Counted from the stretch's first letter, positions 50,185 to 63,886 are shown. The stretch: 64,000 nucleotides of DNA from Polytrichum commune (GCA_950295325.1 OX485806.1:16742001-16806000), one strand, 5' to 3'. Numbers and translations: made by a program. Notes: a model not told the origin generated them from the sequence alone.

Positions 50185-52903
50185 ATGGCTCACATGTGTA
50201 TCATAGGCCCGGACATTACAGGCCTTCAAGCACCTTCTTCGTATTCACATCTTTGTACTTCTTCTCCTTCTTGTTCTTCTTCTTCGTCGTCAGTTTCCGC
50301 TACTGCGTCCTCCTCGGCTTGCCATTCGCTCGTGTCCGTGCCTCCTCCTCTCTGCAACAAAGATAGAAATCTCGAAGTTTCTCGAAGCAGCTCTTCTCCT
50401 CTTCTACCAGCTCTGTCTTCTTCAACCCTACTGCCGAGGGTATCGACCTCCAGCAGCCATGGCCAATCTCGTCGCAGGAACTACGGACCGAAGCAGAGTC
50501 AACGACCTGCCAGTTGCAAGGCGGCCAAGCTCAAAACCATGGAACAGTTGAAAGTAAGTACTCCATCTAAAAATGTTCTTTGCAACTCAAGTGTATGCGA
50601 TAGCCATTTCTACCAACAAGCAAATTCCTGAGAGCAAGGGTTTCAACTCGTGGATTTTTGCACAGAACGTCCGTGAACTGGTTGAATGTGATGAGACTGT
50701 GCGGATTTCTTATGTCATTAGACAGATTTTCCATGAGTAGGACCTGGATTGCGTTATGGAGGATTTTGAATTTTAGAGGTGAATTTTTCGGATTTTACGA
50801 TGCATCAAAGCTACTCCATATCCATTGGTGCTCAAGTTCCTTCTTGATTAGTGAATGGGAATTGCGAATGAGATGGTTTTTTTGAGGCAAGGATGTCCAG
50901 CTTGGACATAAGTCGTCAAAGATAACGTGGTTGGTTTTGAGGTCTATGGACAGAACATCCATGAACTGGCTGGATGTGGTGAGACTAGATTTCTTATGTT
51001 TTGAGAGGTATTTTCCATGAGTATGACCTGAAATATGTTATAGAGGACTTTGAACTGTAGGGGTGAATTTCACGCATTTCACTATGCATCAGAGGGACAT
51101 CATATTGGATTGTGCTCAAGTTTCTTTTTGCTTAGTGAATAGGAATCGCTTGCGATATGGCTTTTTTGAGGCAGAGGTGTCGAGCTTGGACATAGGTAGT
51201 CGAAGTCAGGGTGGTTGTTCCTGAGATCGACGTCACATGGGAGATTTTACGAGGTTTTGCTTTGAGTGCTCAATTCCTGTATCTTTCTGAAGAAGATCTT
51301 ACACATGTTTACTTAATATGTGTCAAAATGCGTTGCTGTCTTCCTGCCCAAGATATCGGGACAGGAGAGCAGATACCTTTGTCTGCATTTGAAAACTCTA
51401 CTGAGAACAGTAGGAGCTCCGGTCAGCGCTTTAGGTCAGATGACATGGTAGTATGCAAAATTGGAAAGCTGTATTTTAAGATATGTCAAGTGCACTTTTA
51501 TACAGATGCTTGTTGGGCTCAGTTGAGCTTGAAAGTACCTACATCATGGTATAAATCAACTCTTCTTATGAGTTCATTATAATTCACATGTATTGTGATG
51601 ACAGATTCCGTTTGACTATGAGAGGGGTGTTGTTGTGGTAAATTTGGAAGATCACTTCGGCAGATGTGTCGAATGGAGGGTGTTTGACGTTGTGAGATCA
51701 AAATACTCGCACCTTGTGAATTGATCTTATCCTTGTTTTGCAGGTGTTTCAGCCGCCTCTGGGGTGGCCGTTTTCAGATGCTTCCAAGGAGTTAATCTGT
51801 GTTCAGAAGCACGAAGAGAGAGAAATAGAGGATGCTCATGTTGAAGTAGACACCGTTTGTGGTGAGCCTTCCAGCAGCACCGAGGAGGGAATGTACCGGA
51901 GCTTGATTGTGCAATCAGAAAGAAACGGAAATTACTTCCTCCCTATATTGACAGTGCAGTCTTCCCCTCCCCCAAGGCAGAAGCAGGAAAGTTCAGAAGG
52001 AGAAAACTTCTATGTGAACTGCGGATCCGCTATTCGGGCTCTCAGAGAGGAGCTTCCGTCCTTATTCTACAAAGATCTTAGCTATGACATATACAGGTGA
52101 GCCATCTTGAGAGTTTGACATGCATTTCTCTAGTTTATTGTTGTCGTTGTGTTTTGGTGATCTCAAACCAGGTTTGTCTTGTATCATTAGTACATCATTT
52201 GATAATGGGTATGTATTTTTAAAGCGTCAAGGCTATAACTCCTTTCTTAACGTGTTTGGAGCTGTTGTTTTGGTTATACTTGTCGATGCTCACTTTGTAC
52301 CTCAATTTGCTTTATGTGGGTTCTGCATCATGCGTTTTTCTTTGGTGCTTCTGCTTTGTAAATATTCATTGTCTGTTTTCCAGGGAGGACATTACTTTCA
52401 CTGCTCCAATGACCACCCTTGCAGGCATCGACAACTACAAGACATTATTCTGGGCACTCCGTTTTCATAGCCGCATCTTTTTCAAAGCACTCTGGGTTGA
52501 TGTTGTCCGTGTTTGGCAGCCCTCCGACAAGGTCATCATGATCCGGTGGACTGTGCGTGGCATCCCTCGAGTTCCTTGGGAAGCACAGGGCCGTTTTGAT
52601 GGAACATCTGAGTATAAATTAGATAAGGATGGAAAGATTTACGAACACAAAGTTGATAATGTGATCATGAATTCGCCTCCAAGGTTTAAAGCGCGCACGG
52701 TCATGGACCTAGTAAGGGAAGCTGCGGGGCAGACAACTCCGACACCTTCGTTTTATCAGAAAACTGGAGTTTTTTTCACTTTGTTAGCACCGTATTTACT
52801 GCAGTTTACCTGGGTTCGGTTTTATTGGGCACTGAGGAGTACTCTCGTTTTGACCACCAGTGGCGATAGTTGTAGTGAGATGGTGCCCACTCCCCAGTCC
52901 TAG
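50185..52903 (+). CDS. DUF2358 family protein with probable plastid leader (3 exons, 413 aa)
   Basis: Exons: 50185-50553, 51744-52096, 52384-52903 (1242 bases). The junctions are AAA|GTAAGT, TTTTGCAG|GTG, TACAG|GTGAGC and TTTTCCAG|GGA, all in phase. The first in-frame ATG is at 50185. Residues 1-110 are very rich in Ser with few acidic residues, like a chloroplast transit peptide, ending in a basic stretch (GQSRRRNY). The DUF2358 core runs from about 215 to 350: IRALREELPSLFYKDLSYDI, then DITFTAPMTTLAGIDNYK (both in the conserved helix-plus-sheet pattern of the family), and VIMIRWTVRGIPRVPW. A hydrophobic segment follows at about 369-397. The biochemical role of DUF2358 is not established; the fold resembles NTF2/SnoaL-like proteins. 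Plastid location is inferred. Confidence 0.88.
50664..51225. repeat. Tandem duplication in DUF2358 intron 1
   Basis: Two units of about 282 bases, 50664-50945 and 50946 to about 51225. They share 'acagaac.tccatgaactgg', 'attttccatgagta.gacctg', 'tttgaggca', and 'agcttggacata' followed by 'gt.gtc'. They diverge by scattered substitutions. Confidence 0.85.
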
Positions 52904-54070
52904 CCTCAACTCCTTGAAGGTTTTTTTTTGACAGCTCTAGGCTAGTGAAGTCAAATGGAAAGTAGGTGTGTGAAATTGAGATACTTCAGCTTCTACCTGT
53001 TTCTGTGTACTATATGGAGAGAGCAGTAGGGTAAACTCATCTGCTTGTACATAGTAATGACCATGATTGGAATTGAAGAGTTACCAGTCGTAACATCCAT
53101 CTGAAACTTGTGAGATTTTTGGATCAAACTGTCCTGTCCTGGGCTGTGTTAGTCAGAGTTGAATATGCTGGTTTGTGGTATCCAGATTATATTGATCCTG
53201 GTGCCTTGTCTCGAATTGGCGTGGTTCATGGAGGAATTCTTTCGACATGTGGGACGAGTTGGTGTTTTATCTCAAGATGTCAATGATCCTGTGTGCAGAA
53301 AGGCACAGATTGCAGCCCTCTGCGGTGTATATTTTAAACTGCACCTTTGCCAACAGCGCTCTATTGACTTAGCTGTGACTGGCTCATCAGTTGATTGTAT
53401 GTCCCCAGTATATTTTTCCCAATGTATTTTTCACGTGCTGTATACATGTGGTGTTGTACATGTTTTAGGATGGTCAGGCCGTCTCATATGTATTGTTATC
53501 TCTGAAATTTCATTTTTCTCTTCTAGTCTTCAAAACAAACAGTCAATGCATTAGATTTGCTAGTTGTGAAGGTTTGAAATCCTCTATGACCGCTGAAATC
53601 AACCAATCATGTAGTAGAAGTGGTACAAACTCTCCGTGCTGCCTCAATGTCATGATGCTTGTACATTGCTTTGAGGTCCAACAGTTGCACTTGCAGCAGT
53701 TGGTATTCTTAGGTTCCGTAAGATTGTGCTGTCAATGTTGCCCAGACTCTCAGTATTACACATGTAATTTTCTGCTTTTTGTAATTTGTTACCTAAAAGG
53801 CAATACATGGAAGGGCCTCTTGTCCTCACCTCTGGATTTTGCAATCAGTGATTGCATGCACCGCACCACCATAAACATGTGCATGTTGGACTGAATTGTT
53901 GAACTGGCATTTGCATGCAAAGCAGGTGGCTTGAAACCGGAACTTTTTCCAACTTAGGATTCTATAAAGATGCCACATCATTGTAGGTTTAGGTTGTTTT
54001 ATATTTAGGTGTTTGACATGTTGCCAATTAATGATGACAATGCAAGTCTCACTTGTTATGTATACTTGAC
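52904..54070. other. 3' untranslated region and downstream flank of the DUF2358 gene
   Basis: The beginning is the expected 3' untranslated region. A 131-codon plus frame at 53159-53554 is open but low in recognisable features; it lies within the likely 3' untranslated or intergenic DNA and is not called as a gene. Confidence 0.5.
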
Positions 54071-54452
54071 AACTACACTAAATATGATATTTAGTCTCAT
54101 GGTATTTAATGTCACTATGGTGACTTGTTGGATGACACTTCTTATGAATGAGTGGACAAATACTGCGATGGATGGTGGATGAGTTCATCCATTGGCCAAA
54201 AACACTACCTTCTCTTGTCAACAACTTGTGATGATATATTGTCATAAATGATTGAAATTTTGATGATAATTACTTGGTAAGTGGCAGTAATTGCAATCGT
54301 ATAAATGTATAATCCCCAAAAAAATTTACAAGGAGTGACAAATAATATTGGGTTAGCATTTAGTGTTGGTGACACTATATTGTGGTTTACAATTAGTAGT
54401 GAGCAAGACAATTAGAATTGGTGACACTAAATATCGTATTTAGTGTAGGTAT
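54071..54452. mobile_element. Third, diverged element with ACACTAAATATGATAT ends
   Basis: It starts 'ctacactaaatatgatattt' and ends 'acactaaatatcgtatttagtgtag'. The interior differs from the two 45-46 kb copies but repeats phrases such as 'tggtgacact'. It abuts the truncated end of the LINE fragment at 54513. Confidence 0.7.
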
Positions 54453-54512
54453 TCGATGTTACTTCAATTTGCAGTGAGGTAATTCTAATGAAATGACTAT
54501 TACTTTCTTAGG

Positions 54513-55034
54513 TTACAGTGAGGGTGAATTTTTTATGTGTTTGTAAGTTATGCTTTCATGGGGGTGTTCACATGTGACCACGGGAATCAAAGTGTGAATG
54601 TGGGGTGTGGCAGATGGTTTTTCCTTAAGTGTTCCTTCAATGGCTAGTGTGTCAGTTATTTCATTTCCCATAATGCCCGTTTGGGCCCGTACTTTATGGA
54701 TGTAGATTAAATGTGGGGTCCAATAAATTTGATGTATTATGGTTGCTATAATGAGTTTATATGGGTCGTGGTGTTGTGAAGTTGGGTGTTGTATGTGGTT
54801 GTTGATTAAATATATGCTATTGAGGTTGTCTGTGATTATGTGTGTGTCTGTTTGGGTGGTTTGTATGTTTTTAATAGCGATGAGTATAGCGTTCAGTTCT
54901 GCCCTTAGGATGTTTTGGTATCCCGGTAATCTTTCTGATATTTGAGTGTTATTGTTGGGGCAATCAAAGTGTGAATATACTAGAATCCCCCTCAAATCCT
55001 TCAAGGTTGTTCCATGATTTCCTTTAGTATTCAA
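54513..55034 (-). pseudogene. LINE RNase H fragment
   Basis: An open minus-strand frame of 173 codons. It has the RNase H pattern: RAELNAILIAI (catalytic Glu region), IITDNLNSIYLI (catalytic Asp region), and KVRAQTGIMGNEITDTLA (His/Gly-Asn-Glu-Asp region, with the usual HAH-like His replaced by 'RAQ'). The first catalytic 'DGS' strand is missing, and the frame stops soon after the domain. Reverse transcriptase is not visible upstream, so this is a truncated, non-functional copy. It is more intact than the related fragment at 4470-6180. Confidence 0.75.
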
Positions 55035-55081
55035 TCAAAGTCGAGGAAGATTCTTGGTGAGGGTCGCCAAGTGCCTCCCCC

Positions 55082-55108
55082 TACAACCCAACCCAACCCA
55101 ACCCAACT
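55082..55108. repeat. CCCAA pentamer microsatellite
   Basis: About five units of CCCAA directly next to the 5' end of the LINE fragment. It resembles some telomere-like or LINE-junction repeats but is too short to interpret. Confidence 0.85.
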
Positions 55109-55109
55109 A

Positions 55110-58100
55110 GGAGAATAATCAACAAGGAGATGAAGCTTATTAACCCCTAACTTCCCACACCCAATTTCCCTCAAATCTACCCAAAAAAAAATGTGACCTC
55201 CATTTCGGCAATTGTAGCTGAAGATCTAAAGTTTTCTTTTTGGACAAATCCAACAGTTTAAATGTTTGCAGGTAAGAGGTGACTATTCATAGTCTAGATT
55301 TTCAACGTTGAAAATCATGCATGTTATGTCAGAGATGAGAATAGGAATGTCAATAGTGGTGTTAAGGGCCAACAATTCATAAATTGAATTGGGGTTGGTT
55401 TTCTTACCGAACCTCCACTAAAATCATCTCCAAATGACAAAATGTTACCTTCATTCAAAACAGGGGCGACATACCTACTCAAGCTAGCTCACAAATCTTG
55501 GAACCATTATTTTGTGATTTTTTGGGAAGCTTTGCAATTTGAGGCAATGGTGCCACAACTGCGCACCTACCACATGGATTTGCACCCACCAGCACATGTC
55601 CAACTAAAAATTCCAATAGTATATGTTTAGGATATGTTGTGTTTAAGTGTCATGCAACTTTTTAGATCAATTGGGAATCATTTGCATATAGGGATCAATA
55701 TAGAACATGTTTAAGATATGTTGCCCCTAAAGCGTGGAGGTGACAAATGTCGAGCATGCTTTCATGGACTAGTTCCACTGTAAACCAGTTGAGAGCACAC
55801 TCCCGTATTTGAATGAATCCAACATAGCTAACTTTGTTGAATCAAAATTGTCCACGTGGCATGACATAGCAGACTTGAACATGAACAATAGGAGTAGTTG
55901 AAGCATTTTTTTCAACCATCCAAATTGGTGTCAAAAGGGTCAAAGTGAATTGTTCACGACCATATTATGGTTGTATAGAACATCATGGATTAAATAGAGG
56001 AGTCAGGAGGTGTAACATGTGCTAAATGACCACTTTCACCTCTACACCTTATGTTTATTTTCTTTCACATATATGATTCTCTTAATGAATTTGGTCTTGT
56101 TGTAAAGAACTCGAGAAGATGAATCTGATAGTATCTTAGTTTGACAAAGTTGAGATCCGTATTTCCTGTGGGCAAAACAAGGAAATTCATTATGCATGGG
56201 TCTTAAGATATAAAAGGTGTTAGATAAGCCTTACTATATATCAATAATCCTGATTGATGTACCTTTTCACATTAAATATCCTTATAAAACATATTCATGC
56301 TTTATTATGAACCAATTATACATTTTCATAGCCTTGTTTTGCCGACGACCCTTGCTTATTATCCAAGTTTATTGTCGCCCCGGGCTCAATGGATTTGCAA
56401 TCCATTAACAATGCAGTACCAATGGCCACACACGAGTTAGTCCAACCTCCCACAATAAACCTAAGTACAGAGCACGTGGCATACCCCCCTCGTATCAGTC
56501 AGCCTAGACCCCTTGCCCAACAGGGTTTCAAATTGGGAATCGCCCCGACTCAAGGTCCCAGGGACATGCATCAAACTCCCCACCAGCTACCGTTACCACG
56601 CAATAGCCTTGGGACCCTCTCTCATGAGTTTGGGGGATATTGCCCTTACTAGCACGGGTCACAAAGCAACCGAAATGGCTCCACCAAGACTAACCACATT
56701 AGTCTTAGGAGTGGTGGAAGTTTTGGGACACCACTCATGACTTCACTACCTTTTGCCACTCATATAAGGTCCTAGCCCTTCATGTAGGGCCCCCATCCTA
56801 CCATCAAAGAATGGATTGTCTCTCTCCTTGCTATGAGGCCAACAACCATTTTTGGACCTATTGCCCCATTGCACTTTGACAGGCCTTGTAGGCCGTGTAT
56901 CTTGTCCAATTGAGACATTCTTTACACTTGTGGAAAACCCTTGATAATACCTTTCCAACAATAATTTAATCACTTGAATTGGATAAGATTTATATTTAGG
57001 CAATCATAAGAATGTTATTGTCTCTAGGAGGCACCGTGAGGCTCCCTTCGGGATGACTTTCACACTTAGCTTCATGAGGCTTATTGTGGTCTCTTAGCAC
57101 TTCTTTAGTGTCACTTGTGCACTTCGTCACCCTCCACGTGGGTGGGCATCGCCTCATCACCTTGCAAGACTTGGACGTCATCCCAAAGACCACTCTTGCA
57201 AGTGCCATGTTGGATCACTCCAGGTAGGGACACAACATGCATACTGACAACCATGGTGACTGTGGGATGCCACTCACCATACATACTACAATCATTTTAT
57301 TTACAATGTGCACGATTTTGATGGTTGCAATATGTCTTGTGACACCCACAAAACTATTGAGAACAACATTAGCATGGAATTCAAAATTAATGTGACCACA
57401 ATAGATAAAAGAACTTGCATATTTATATGCACTTTTATATTGTGAGGTGCTTCCCGGGTTTCAAATGTGAGATTTTTTTAGAAGACCTTATTTGAGGATA
57501 AATAAATTAGTTGCCATCACATAGTTGCCCTATAAAATTGACAATTCTTAAGTATGTGAATTCTTTCAAACCAACATCAAATATGGGCTATCCACATTGG
57601 ATTGGTTCATTCTTGAAGGCCATCATTTGACCATCAACATTGGCTAGTCCATAATCTTAAAAGTTTTGCAGTTGATGTCAAATAATTTTAGAGAATTGAA
57701 TTTGTCCATGAGAACTTGGACCACAACCTTTGTGAAGCGTCGATATTTGTAACTTATATGAATTGGGTTGAGTTGTGGACTTTCCATCAAGTTTCATATT
57801 GCAAGCACATGAATCTCAAAGTTTAACTTTTGAATGTTGAGTTCGGTCTTTAGTGAATGTTTGTATTATTTTATCTTGTTTTGTTCCATTTCTTTTCTAA
57901 TAGCCTTATATATGTACACACACATAAACCAGTTGTTTAAACATCCATTGTATTTATATAATTCTTCTTCAATCATGCTTTGTACACCCGTTTTGGGTTC
58001 ACACATGTCAGTCTCGTAATGCATTGCACATGATCCTATTCAAACTTGAGCATATTATAATACTTGGGATCCCAAGCTCACTGTTTAAATATAAAGCGAT

Positions 58101-58467
58101 CATGTTTCATATACAACCCACATAAAAATCCATGTAAGGTGAATAATGCTATAAACTTGGCTTCGAGAAATCATATAAAGAACATGAAGACAATGAAAAC
58201 CACTGAGAGGCCCCCAACCCTTTTCTTCAAGCCTTGAAAATTTAATAAAAGCATGTTATCTATAGCCATTACATCCATCAACTAGAACATGGTTCTCCGA
58301 ACATTAGGAGTCGAATGCCCCCACATGTCGATTGCTCAAAAGAAGATGCTTTGATTGAACACGAGAATATTCACTTTGATGATGAATGAGATATTTATAC
58401 AAGCTCTAAAAATAAAGAGGAAAGTGGCTACGGCCTCGATTTGGACTTCCTAACCATCTTGTACTAA
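55110..58467. other. Intergenic, no gene recognised
   Basis: AT-rich DNA, except 56370-57260 which is more GC-rich and has open frames on both strands (56389-56652 plus, 57115-57321 plus, 56996-57208 minus) without recognisable domains. It may be an old repeat. Confidence 0.4.
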
Positions 58468-58980
58468 TGCCCCCTCCCCACTTGACATTAGCAAATAACC
58501 AAAGACTTCCCTAAAACCCAGGTAAAGCTCCCTCGGTTATAGTGGACACGTCCAACTATCCCAATGCACCTACAAGAACTTGCTCCGGAGATTTCCAAGT
58601 AGGTTTTAGTTAAGTAGCTTTCACACATGTTCATTGCTTTATCTACCAACCAATGAATGTTGGATAGTTTTTGTCCCATCCCCAAATGCCTTAATACTTA
58701 CCATCGGTTTTTGTTAATGGAGCTCCTCGTGCCCTCATAGCTAAGACTAAAAGCAACCAATCACAAGAGCGGGAGGCAACACTTTTAGAGGTCCTACATT
58801 CTTGCCTCATGTCTAGGTACCGATGGGAGGGTCGATAGTAGTTTAGCTTAAAACCTCCACTTTTAAGCCATGCCACATCATTTGCCAACTAGGCTCGGCA
58901 CTAGATAATGTCGATGGTGTGAACGCTCATTTTGAAGAACCCACTTTTAGGCTTAGCTAATGTCAAGTGGGGAGGGGGCA
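58468..58980. mobile_element. TIR element with 3-bp TAA target duplication, copy 2 (513 bp, inverted)
   Basis: It is a near-identical, reverse-oriented copy of 33445-33958. Its ends are TGCCCCCTCCCCACTTGACA and the reverse complement, with TAA flanks at 58465-58467 and 58981-58983. The 65-codon minus-strand frame (58685-58488) corresponds to the plus frame of copy 1, with about six replacements and no stops. Confidence 0.88.
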
Positions 58981-58983
58981 TAA

Positions 58984-61900
58984 GTCTGTGTTTCACATCC
59001 TATAAGAAGTGGGCTAGTCAGAAAGGAAAAACTTACCATTTGAGACTCATCTCTCTTATATTAGATCTTCAAGATAAATTGTCGCAATCAGGTGTTCCTA
59101 CCCTAGACTCTATATATTCGAAACTCAAATTTGAAAGAACAAAAAAATTAGAATAAAAAATGCAACCGAAGTCAATCTAATGTGGTAGTAGATGTGCTTA
59201 TCAAAAGTGACATCAAAGTTTTATAATACTACCACTCACAGTCCTCCATGGTGGAGATATGATGAGGTGTGTGTGAGCAATATATGCAAATCATCCAATG
59301 GACCGACTGTTAAAGTTACAGATGAACCAGTTGAGTCTAATAAATAACTGGTTGACGTTCAAGACTTGACGAAATCTACCAATCGTTGAAGAGGAATCTA
59401 TGGAATATGCCTCAAATTAGTGAACAAAAACAGAAAGATCACAACCTGTAACCAGTTGGAATTGATAACACAAGGAATTTGAGCAATTATGCCCGAAAGC
59501 CTCCCCGTACACTGAAATCATCCCTTTTCATGTGTAAGAACTCCAATTTTATCACACAACACATCATTTCTATTGCAATTCTAGAGGTATCTAGAGAGTG
59601 TGAGGATGACTATAATTGAAGTTTTACACTCCCGACACTTGATTCCTCGCCTCCTTGAGATCATTGTCTCGCTTTTGATGATGGTCTTCATACTACTTCT
59701 ACACCTCTTATGCTTCAGGTGGCAACACAAAATCCTCCATGGTTGTGATTCATTTCCCTCTTGGGAGTCCAATTTTTGGATTCTAAAACTTCCTTGATTT
59801 CACGCGGCTTCTAAATATTCCACGTCAGTCGAAGTCTCTCATCCTAGAACTCCACTTAGTTTCTCCTACATATGCAATCTTAGGCATAAGGTTCTTCACA
59901 ATGTTAAGGATTTCACACTCTTTCAACTGCGCATGTCAATTGTCCTACCCATGTTTCCCTGTCTCACTTGAGATCCCGGGTTGTGGCTTGAACAATTTCA
60001 GTCTGTATCATCACGGTGAGACCATTCGTACTCCCTGTAAATCAAGACTATGATCTATTCATGCAACCCGTGCACGTAATTATATTATACTCCGAGCATT
60101 CACCTAGACGGGAATGTGTGTCCTCATATTCGCACAAACAATAGCCATGGTTGCTTAATTCTGTAGCCCGCCGGGAGAAAAGAATGCTACATCACAACGA
60201 TTCAATCCAACAAAACTAAAGTCCTGACAATAATTTTTTCATCCTAATCACATTCTCAAAGCTATGGCTCGGAAACCACTCAATACATTCACTCACTGGA
60301 CTTATCCAACCGATGAAGTTGTAACTTCTCTCAATCAATGGCCATAATCACATGGAAATTACGTGCAACACTTTTACCCAACATGGTTTCACACCCCATG
60401 ATGTTAAACTACATAGAATAATCTTTCACATAGACCTATCCTCAAAACAAGCTCTCTCTTCTCGAGAGGGTTCTTTTCTCCAATCTAATATGCTTGAGTC
60501 TCTTTTGACTCTTCCTCAAACACGACCAATTTTATCTTGGATTTACTTCATTCACTGAAAAGATCAAACCCAAGATTATGGACACTACCATCATATTACA
60601 TGGAATAGGATTCACAATATTGTATTATGGAAAAGCACTTCTACATCACATAGGGCTTCACGCCCATTAAAAATATCAAACTATAGACTCGCTTCCCCTG
60701 GAGGAAGAAGCTACTTTCTTCAAAAGAAATAGTTGTCAATGACCCCCTCCTCTCCTGCCTATGGTCTTTGCCGAGCCAAAAGCCTCTCTCCCTAACCAGT
60801 GTGGTTGCCCATAGCCAGATTCATAAGTTCTCCTAATTAATCACATGACTATAGTCTCTCCCATACGACCCTTTGACTATGGACTATGGTCACTGACTTG
60901 AGAAAATACACTTTCACTCCATTTCCACTAAATAGTCACTAATTGCCTATGTTTTCATTGTTTCAGAGTTCTTACTATAATTTTGATCCTAAACTGCCCC
61001 AAAAGTAAAAAATGAACCTATTTTGTCCAAAAAGGATGCAGTGATAAGTGGGATGCCATGATTGACTGGATAGTACTTGTTTTACATTGCTTGCAATCAC
61101 TTTTGGGTGCCATTGAGTTAGATGTTTTGTGTGCATTCATATGTAGAGTACGATATTTTGATTCTCAAATTAAGAATACTTTATTATACAAGTAGGGGTA
61201 TTGACTTACTTGCCTCTTTGGGAAAATGTAACTATTTAGTCACATGGAAAAAAAACTTGCATTCCTTATTGTATCCTCTACTCCATCAATGAAAAATACT
61301 GCACAAGTTTCAAAGGCATTGTTTATGACCAAATGGACTTATTTTTACCATTTTTCCCATATATCTACCTTTACTCCCACTACAAGGAGAGCACGAAAAA
61401 ATGACTAGGGCCATATGACCGGATATGACTACTGGTTGCAGGGAAGTCATATTGAACCAAAGGTATGACTAGAACACATGTTAGTCATCATATGACCAAG
61501 GTTTTATTGAGATTGGACAAGTTTTGCCGGGAACTCTGCAAAGAACGTGTTGGGAACATTTTGTCCCCATATTTTACATTTTCATTGTAGTCATAACGGT
61601 CCATATGACTAATATTGATACCCATGTGACTATGGTTTCCAGATCCCAATAGAGAGTGCTTGTTGGGATGCATTTACATTTCTTTCACGCTTGTACGTGT
61701 AGGGAGTCCCCGATCCAATCTTTTTCAACACATAGTTCTTTGGTGTTTGTGTTTGTATTCACATCTAACCACTTACCACTCAAGTGTAAGTGTCCAAATT
61801 AACATAATCTTGGATTAATGCATCTCTACCTTAAATTTGTGACCTAACCTCCTCACCTTGGAATCCAACCATAAGAGCAGTTCATACGGTTCGCTGAAAT

Positions 61901-63886
61901 CGATTCTCCCAATTATCAAGTTTCAAAGGGTTTGTTTGGGCATGTCTCGTGCTCATCTTGATCTCACCCATTTATTCCATAGAAGCTTAAATCATGTATC
62001 TTCATTGCTCCTCAACTATTGACAAAGAAATAACCTTCTAAAGTGCTTTGATCCTTATATTTTTTTATGGTGAGAAGGGGTTTTAAGGGTTTTGTGACCA
62101 AGACATGCGATCACAATGGGTCCTACTCCACCTTTGTGCCACTCCACACTCAACCACACAAATATTGCTCACCACATGCAAGAGACATTCTATTTGGCTT
62201 GATAGACCAAACACTCTCACACCAATGGGTAGATGATGGAATAACACGTGTTCCCCATCACCGACTTGTACACCCTACCCTTCATTAAGTCATATTATCT
62301 ACCCCACATAATCCTTCCTTCAACAAAATCATCATAATTCTCCACTCTAACTGGTAAGCATGCACCTATCTCCGTATCAGCCACTTCATCTACGAGTACA
62401 CCAAACAAATCCAAATCATTGTAGCACCACGACAATTTTTTAGAGCCCACGCTAATTCTCAAGATGAAAATTAACATGGGCCACATTAATTTTCAACCCA
62501 CGTCAACGTGGGCCACATCAATCAATTTCTTAGAAAATCAAGTGTGGGCGATTATCAAACTTTGTGCTATTTTTCACAGGTATCTAGTATTCAACGTGTT
62601 GGTTGGAAATCTTTATGAAGACCCAGGGGAAGACCTGGGGTCTTGGACCCACATTAATTCCACCTTGACTAGAAAATTGCCCGCGCTAATTACGACGTCC
62701 TTGCCAACTATTCCACCCACACTAATAGGGCCATGTATTTAGTGTCGAGGTCCAGTCTCCCGTTCTTTTGATGTGAGATGAGACAAGACGTGACGTGAAG
62801 TGACATTCGGTTTGCTTTGCTTTGCTTTGTGTTTTACCATCGCCATGGCAAAGTACGTGCTCTATTGAGGCAACTACCTTACCTCAAGGCTTGCCTCACT
62901 ACACTACTACCTAATTCTTGCCCTAGGACTCTCATTTCTTTATCTTTCCAGCTCACGTGTTATTTCCCATATATACGCAAGACATGTACAATACCTCCAC
63001 ACACCATATGCACAACCCTCGGGCTTCCCCACATACTTCAAATACAAAGAACCACTACTAATGACTGTCCTTGGTATCCATCATAGACCACTCCCACACA
63101 TTTTTGCACATCTACATCAACTTGCTACCACTAAATAGCAAGTCTTTCTTAATTGTATCTTGCACCCAACCCCTCCCCTTACTTTATATATTAATGTAAA
63201 AACCTCACATCAATGGCAAAATAACCCCTTACAACCCCTTCCTTCATTACTCGTTCTCCCCTCCCCAATGAACAAAACTATATCCTATCAAGTATGACCC
63301 CTCCCAAATGATGGCAATGGTAACGACAACATTGTTGGCTCAAGAGTCCATTGCGCCCATCACCAAGTCAACATTGCATGTAAACTACCAGGATACCTGT
63401 CAGCCCTAAACCTCCACTCTTATGCGTCGTAGTCCGAGTGGAAGCCTTAAGCTTACATATGCTTGACTAGCACCTCTTAGTCCATGGCACTAGGCCCCAC
63501 TATGCTTAGACAAGGTTACCATTAAACTCACAGCTTAAATTCAATTGGCAAGAGAGCCAAGTATTTAGAAATACTTCTTACACTCACAGTCATATGATAG
63601 ACTTCACACCCACTCCACAACAACCCCTAAACTAACTCAAGCTATACTATGTTTTCTAGCATTGAGCAACCCCAATTGCATTGTGAGTTGCCCAAGCTCA
63701 TACCTAACTAGTCACTACCTACCTAACCCCACCATGCACATTCTCTTTATTTCCCTAACCAACCTAATCACTACCCTATTGACTAACTGCCACCCCTCCT
63801 AAATCACTGGAATCCTTCCAGCTTTAGTTCCCTTTTAACTTCACACTGGAGGCTTTACCCCCTGTGACGGCTTCAATTGCTTACAG
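58984..63886. other. Intergenic, nothing recognised except small repeats
   Basis: About 59290-59520 is the third copy of the 46578-47010 repeat. About 61395-61645 has scattered 'catatgac' and 'gtcatat' motifs and weak inverted ends, perhaps a decayed MITE. 62499-62515 is a small palindrome (cccacgt-ca-acgtggg). No coding gene was seen. Confidence 0.4.

Noticed and set aside
50019-50366. Overlapping plus frame across DUF2358 exon 1
   Set aside because: The Ser-rich frame from 50185 joins correctly to the DUF2358 exons; the other frame (Phe-rich) does not.
53159-53554. 131-codon plus frame downstream of the DUF2358 gene
   Set aside because: No recognisable domain, and it lies in the likely 3' untranslated region; no supporting splice structure.
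56389-57321. Open frames in a GC-richer patch
   Set aside because: Frames overlap on both strands, contain no recognisable domain and lack start or splice context.
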